Assembly (NCBI GenBank): GCA_023438965.1
Contig: JAEXPB010000463.1
Coordinates: 1 to 8,583, forward strand
Origin: Bacillota bacterium
Lineage (GTDB): Bacteria; Bacillota; Clostridia; Saccharofermentanales; UBA5734
DNA length: 8,583 nucleotides
Direction: 5' to 3'
Part shown: one piece after another, positions 6,035-8,583 of the stretch
Position numbering within the stretch: position 1 is the first letter of the stretch
Layout: every line of letters starts with the position of its first letter
Made by a program: the position numbers and the translations under genes
The notes under the pieces: generated by a model
The model's input: only the letters and a program-made list of their open reading frames with translations
Databases searched by the model: none
What the model was told of the DNA's origin: nothing

Positions 6035-7494
6035 TGCTTTTCTCCTTGCTCCAGTCGCTGTTCCAGCCAGCGGTAGCGGGCGTATTGCCGCGCGCAGGCC
6101 GCGGCCTGACTGGACGGCCGGACTGTTTTGGCAATCGGCAATTGCGGCAGTGTGTCTTTTGAAAAAACACCGGTGCCCAACCCAGCCAGCATGGCCGCGC
6201 CGATACCGGCCATTTCGCTGTTTTCCGGCACAGATACGGGCAAATTCAGAACATCGGCAAAAATTTGCCGCCAGATCGGGCTATTTGCACCGCCGCCGAA
6301 CAAGATCAGCTTTTGCATTGCGCCGTCCGCAGCCATGGTCTCCAGAATTTCCCGAACCTGGAACGCCACACCCTCCATCACGGACAGCGCAAAATCGCCG
6401 CGTGTCGTCGCCAGGGTCACGTCATAAAAACAGCCGGTGGAGGCCGGATCGAATCGCGGGAAGCCCGGTCCGCTCAGATAAGGCAGGAAGAGCACCTGAC
6501 TGCCACGCTCGCGCGCCGCAGCGGCCTCGGCATTGATCGCCGCATAGTCCGGACTGCGGTAAATTTCGTCGCGCAGCCAGCGCAGGCTTGCGCCGGCGGC
6601 GCCGGCCACCCCTTCGGTCACCCAGGTTTGTTCGAAAACAAAGGGCGACCAGCCGGCACTCATATCGGTACCCGGATTGCACTGTTTCTGCAGCAGGCAA
6701 ACAGCCGCGGCTGTGCCGAGCGAAACAGTCGCGACACCCGGCGCCAGCCCGGCGCCCAGGGAGGCGCAGCGCTGGTCCTGCGCACCGACGCAGACGCGGC
6801 AGCCGGTCGACAGGCCGATGGCCTTCGCCGCGGCAGGCAAGATGGACCCGACAGCCGTGCCGCAGGGCCGGATCCGCGCGAGTTTGGCAGCCGGAATATT
6901 GTATCGGCGCAGGATTGCTTCGTCCCAAACTCCCTGATGAATATCAAACAGCAAAGTGCCGGAAGCCATGGAGGGATCGGTGACCGCCTGCCCGGTTAGC
7001 CTGGCTGTCAGGAAATCCAGCGGCATCAGGAATTGGTCGGCTGCCGCGAAGATATCCGGCTGGTTCTTCTGCAGCCAGAGGATTTTCGGCAGCGTATAAG
7101 TCGCGGCGATCCGCTTCCCCGTGCGGGCAAAGGTCGCCGCGAGGCCCAACTCGTCCAGCAGCTGCCGCTCTTCAGCCACGGCACGCGTGTCCAGCCAGCT
7201 CAGGGCTGTCCGCAGCGGCTGATAATCCCGGTCCACCGGCACAATGCTGATCCCCTGGGAACTGATGCCAAGAGCGCCGATCGCTTCACCCGGCACGCCC
7301 GACTGTGCGATCGCCGCCCGCATGGTCCGGCAGGACAGTTCCCACCAGAGCGCCGCATCCTGTTCGCAGTAATCCGGCTGGGGCGTCAGCAGTCCATATT
7401 CGGCATATTCAGATCCCAGCAGCCGCAGTTGTTCGTCAAAAACCATGCTGCGGCAGCCGGTTGTGCCCAAGTCGATTGCAGCCAGGCAAGCCAT
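6031..7494 (-). CDS. FGGY-family carbohydrate kinase (XylB-like), substrate unknown
   Basis: A 487-residue protein of usual FGGY kinase length, transferring phosphate from ATP to a sugar or polyol. Visible motifs: AIDLGTTGCRSMVFD (6-20), the N-terminal ATPase phosphate loop; GISSQG (76-81); SWLDTRA (99-105); GAQDQRCASLGAG (237-249) with the probable catalytic base D240; VSLGTAA (257-263); and the C-terminal adenosine-site block FGGGANSPIWRQIF (399-412) followed by MAGIGAAMLAG (428-438). Closest in style to xylulokinase-type members, but the usual XylB 'GGGDN' is GAQDQ here, so the substrate should not be assumed to be xylulose. It starts 11 nt after the previous gene; its Shine-Dalgarno AGAGGA (7507-7502) overlaps that gene's TAG stop. 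It ends in an ATGA overlap with nagA, which suggests that kinase and deacetylase act in the same pathway. Confidence 0.87.
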   Translation of the reverse strand: MACLAAIDLGTTGCRSMVFDEQLRLLGSEYAEYGLLTPQPDYCEQDAALWWELSCRTMRAAIAQSGVPGEAIGALGISSQGISIVPVDRDYQPLRTALSWLDTRAVAEERQLLDELGLAATFARTGKRIAATYTLPKILWLQKNQPDIFAAADQFLMPLDFLTARLTGQAVTDPSMASGTLLFDIHQGVWDEAILRRYNIPAAKLARIRPCGTAVGSILPAAAKAIGLSTGCRVCVGAQDQRCASLGAGLAPGVATVSLGTAAAVCLLQKQCNPGTDMSAGWSPFVFEQTWVTEGVAGAAGASLRWLRDEIYRSPDYAAINAEAAAARERGSQVLFLPYLSGPGFPRFDPASTGCFYDVTLATTRGDFALSVMEGVAFQVREILETMAADGAMQKLILFGGGANSPIWRQIFADVLNLPVSVPENSEMAGIGAAMLAGLGTGVFSKDTLPQLPIAKTVRPSSQAAACARQYARYRWLEQRLEQGEKQ

Positions 7495-7505
7495 CGGTTG
7501 ATCCT

Positions 7506-8438
7506 CTATTTCATGAACGCATATTCGGCGCGTCCGGTTTCTTCATCATAAACGGGCATGGCAAACCGGTAGCCGGTCGCCTGCGCCAGCGTTGCCATGA
7601 CCGTTTGGGTCGTCAGACCATACCAGCGCGAGACAGTCCGGCCGCTGGCCTTGATATGCGTCACCGCCGGGCAAGCGCTGATGCGGACCGTCAGCGTGTC
7701 CCCCGCACGTGCCGTGGTCAGGACGTCTGCTGCCTCTTCCGCTGTATAAATCGCCTGCAGATAAGACTCCAGCGGCTCCAGGCCGGCTGACTTCATCTTG
7801 TCAATCAGCGGTGCCAGATAGGTCAGCGCATATTGCCGCAAATACTGCTCTACCGCCACGGTGCCGAAATGCTGGCCGAGATACTCGACACCCGCGTTCA
7901 TGGACAGATGAAAATCGCGGTGGAAATAGCGGTTGTCGCCAGCCTGGCGCCGCATGACCTTGGTCGAGGGGGTCACCCGGCAGGTCCCTGTGAATATAGC
8001 CGGATCATAGATCAGAAGCTGGCAGGCCGCCTGGTCACAGGCGGTGAAATCATAGATGTAGCGCAAGCCGTATTTTTCCACCGTCCGGCGGTAAAGGTCG
8101 CAGTGGCTGCAATAATCATGATAGGGGGTAACCTGGGGGATCTCGAGCAACCGGCCTTTCGAGGGGCAATGGCGCATCCGGCACAAGTACCAGCCATCGG
8201 CCTCGTTCAGGTAAAGGTCGAAGTCCGCGGCCTCCTCATTCAGGGTGTGGGTCCAGTAATTCCAGCAGCCGGCAATGCCATGGCGGCTAACCTCCTCATC
8301 CAGCAGGTGAACCGGTCCGTTCTGGTCCGGGTCGAACAAGTCCGCCCAAAAACGATGCACCTCGTCCGCACCGTATTGCTCTTCCAAAAATGTGAACAAC
8401 AGACTGTAGGCGGGAATGAATTCCGTACAGGAAATCAT
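7506..8438 (-). CDS. Cys-rich two-lobed protein of unknown function
   Basis: A 310-residue soluble-looking protein that I do not recognise with certainty. The first half carries a cysteine cluster: C86 and C91 (CRMRHCP), C110 and C113 in HDYCSHC (107-113), C134, C139 and C153, with H107 and H112 nearby, enough for a zinc or iron-sulfur site. The halves look like a duplicated unit: a helical segment, a strand then a 'CP' (C91-P92; C256-P257), about 17 residues later a tyrosine followed by a helix, then G-[YL]-R-[YF] (124-127; 289-292) and a strand with 'YD'. The cysteines are mostly lost in the second half. A distant link to L-2-amino-thiazoline-4-carboxylic acid hydrolase-like proteins is possible but weak. 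AGAAGG lies 7 nt before the ATG. The start overlaps the previous gene as ATGA, and the FGGY kinase follows 11 nt downstream, so it is part of the sugar operon. Confidence 0.7.
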   Translation of the reverse strand: MISCTEFIPAYSLLFTFLEEQYGADEVHRFWADLFDPDQNGPVHLLDEEVSRHGIAGCWNYWTHTLNEEAADFDLYLNEADGWYLCRMRHCPSKGRLLEIPQVTPYHDYCSHCDLYRRTVEKYGLRYIYDFTACDQAACQLLIYDPAIFTGTCRVTPSTKVMRRQAGDNRYFHRDFHLSMNAGVEYLGQHFGTVAVEQYLRQYALTYLAPLIDKMKSAGLEPLESYLQAIYTAEEAADVLTTARAGDTLTVRISACPAVTHIKASGRTVSRWYGLTTQTVMATLAQATGYRFAMPVYDEETGRAEYAFMK

Positions 8439-8583
8439 GCAAGCACCTTCTCCCCCAGCTGCTTGAGCAGGGCCGTCACCTTCTCGTGCCAGGCCGCCGC
8501 TGGCAGGCTGTCATAATCCATCGTAAAACTGCCGGTGTAGCCCAGATCATTCATGGCATAAGTGAACGCGCCGAGGACACTGC
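8435..8583 (-). CDS. Probable TIM-barrel sugar isomerase/epimerase, C-terminal end only
   Basis: The minus-strand frame is open from the right edge to a TGA at 8437-8435, giving 48 complete codons. The last residues read LGAFTYAMNDLGYTGSF, then TMDYDSLPAAAWHEKV and a helix ending in GEKVLA. The pattern 'A-x-x-x-L-G-Y-x-G-x-F-x-x-[DE]-Y' followed by a last helix resembles the C-terminus of sugar phosphate isomerase/epimerase TIM barrels, including the one at the left edge of this window (ALREIGYNGLFNYE). The stop overlaps the next gene's ATG as ATGA, so it is the most upstream visible member of the operon. With under 50 residues visible the assignment is tentative. Confidence 0.6.
   Translation of the reverse strand, partial: SVLGAFTYAMNDLGYTGSFTMDYDSLPAAAWHEKVTALLKQLGEKVLA

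Noticed and set aside
3602..6076. Very long plus-strand open frame of 824 codons antisense to the ceramidase-like and nagA genes
   Set aside because: The opposite strand encodes two proteins with ordered catalytic motifs, good ribosome sites and operon context. The antisense frame spans the gene boundary between them, shows no domain pattern and is explained by high GC at third positions.
6265..6999. Plus-strand open frame of 244 codons opposite the FGGY kinase
   Set aside because: Shadow of the kinase coding sequence; no motif and no ribosome site in support.

Overview
The window holds a GC-rich minus-strand sugar catabolic operon (about 2479 to the right edge), a smaller AT-richer accessory patch (about 662-2478), and the 3' end of an unrelated plus-strand gene at the left edge. 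Shine-Dalgarno sites are strong (AAGGAGA, AGAAGG, GGAGGTGAG). Genes overlap by ATGA junctions, and the Phd/PIN and AlbA-type families seen here are common in anaerobic Bacillota. I therefore suspect a fermentative anaerobe, perhaps an uncultured Bacillota lineage, but nothing here fixes the taxonomy.

Left edge (1-661, +): C-terminal part of a sugar phosphate isomerase/epimerase-like TIM barrel. Accessory patch: a Phd/YefM-like antitoxin (792-1019) and a PIN-domain toxin (1003-1416) overlap by 17 nt. Their promoter carries a composite dyad between and over the -35 and -10 elements. Facing them is a minus-strand gene (1514-2380) for an AlbA/HATPase_c_4-type regulator that seems to have lost two internal segments in frame. 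Upstream of that gene is a striking array of TGGTAGA heptamers at 10-bp period, arranged as a near-perfect 18-bp inverted repeat (2397-2471).

Operon (all -, in transcription order): 3' end of a probable TIM-barrel sugar isomerase (8583-8435), a Cys-rich two-lobed protein of unknown function (8438-7506), an FGGY-family carbohydrate kinase (7494-6031), a NagA-type N-acetylglucosamine-6-phosphate deacetylase (6034-4877), a short leaderless member of the neutral ceramidase-like family (4831-3491), and a divergent NagB-like deaminase/isomerase (3432-2479). Spacing is tight: two ATGA overlaps, then gaps of 11, 45 and 58 nt. The promoter lies beyond the right edge.

Taken together the operon looks like an intracellular route for an N-acylated amino sugar. 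An amidohydrolase of the ceramidase-like family and NagA would remove acyl groups, the FGGY kinase would supply the phosphate, and the NagB-like protein would act on the amino sugar. The NagB-like protein lacks the normal phosphate loop and one catalytic aspartate, so the real substrate is probably not plain GlcNAc-6-phosphate. This pathway is inference; the family assignments are the firmer part.
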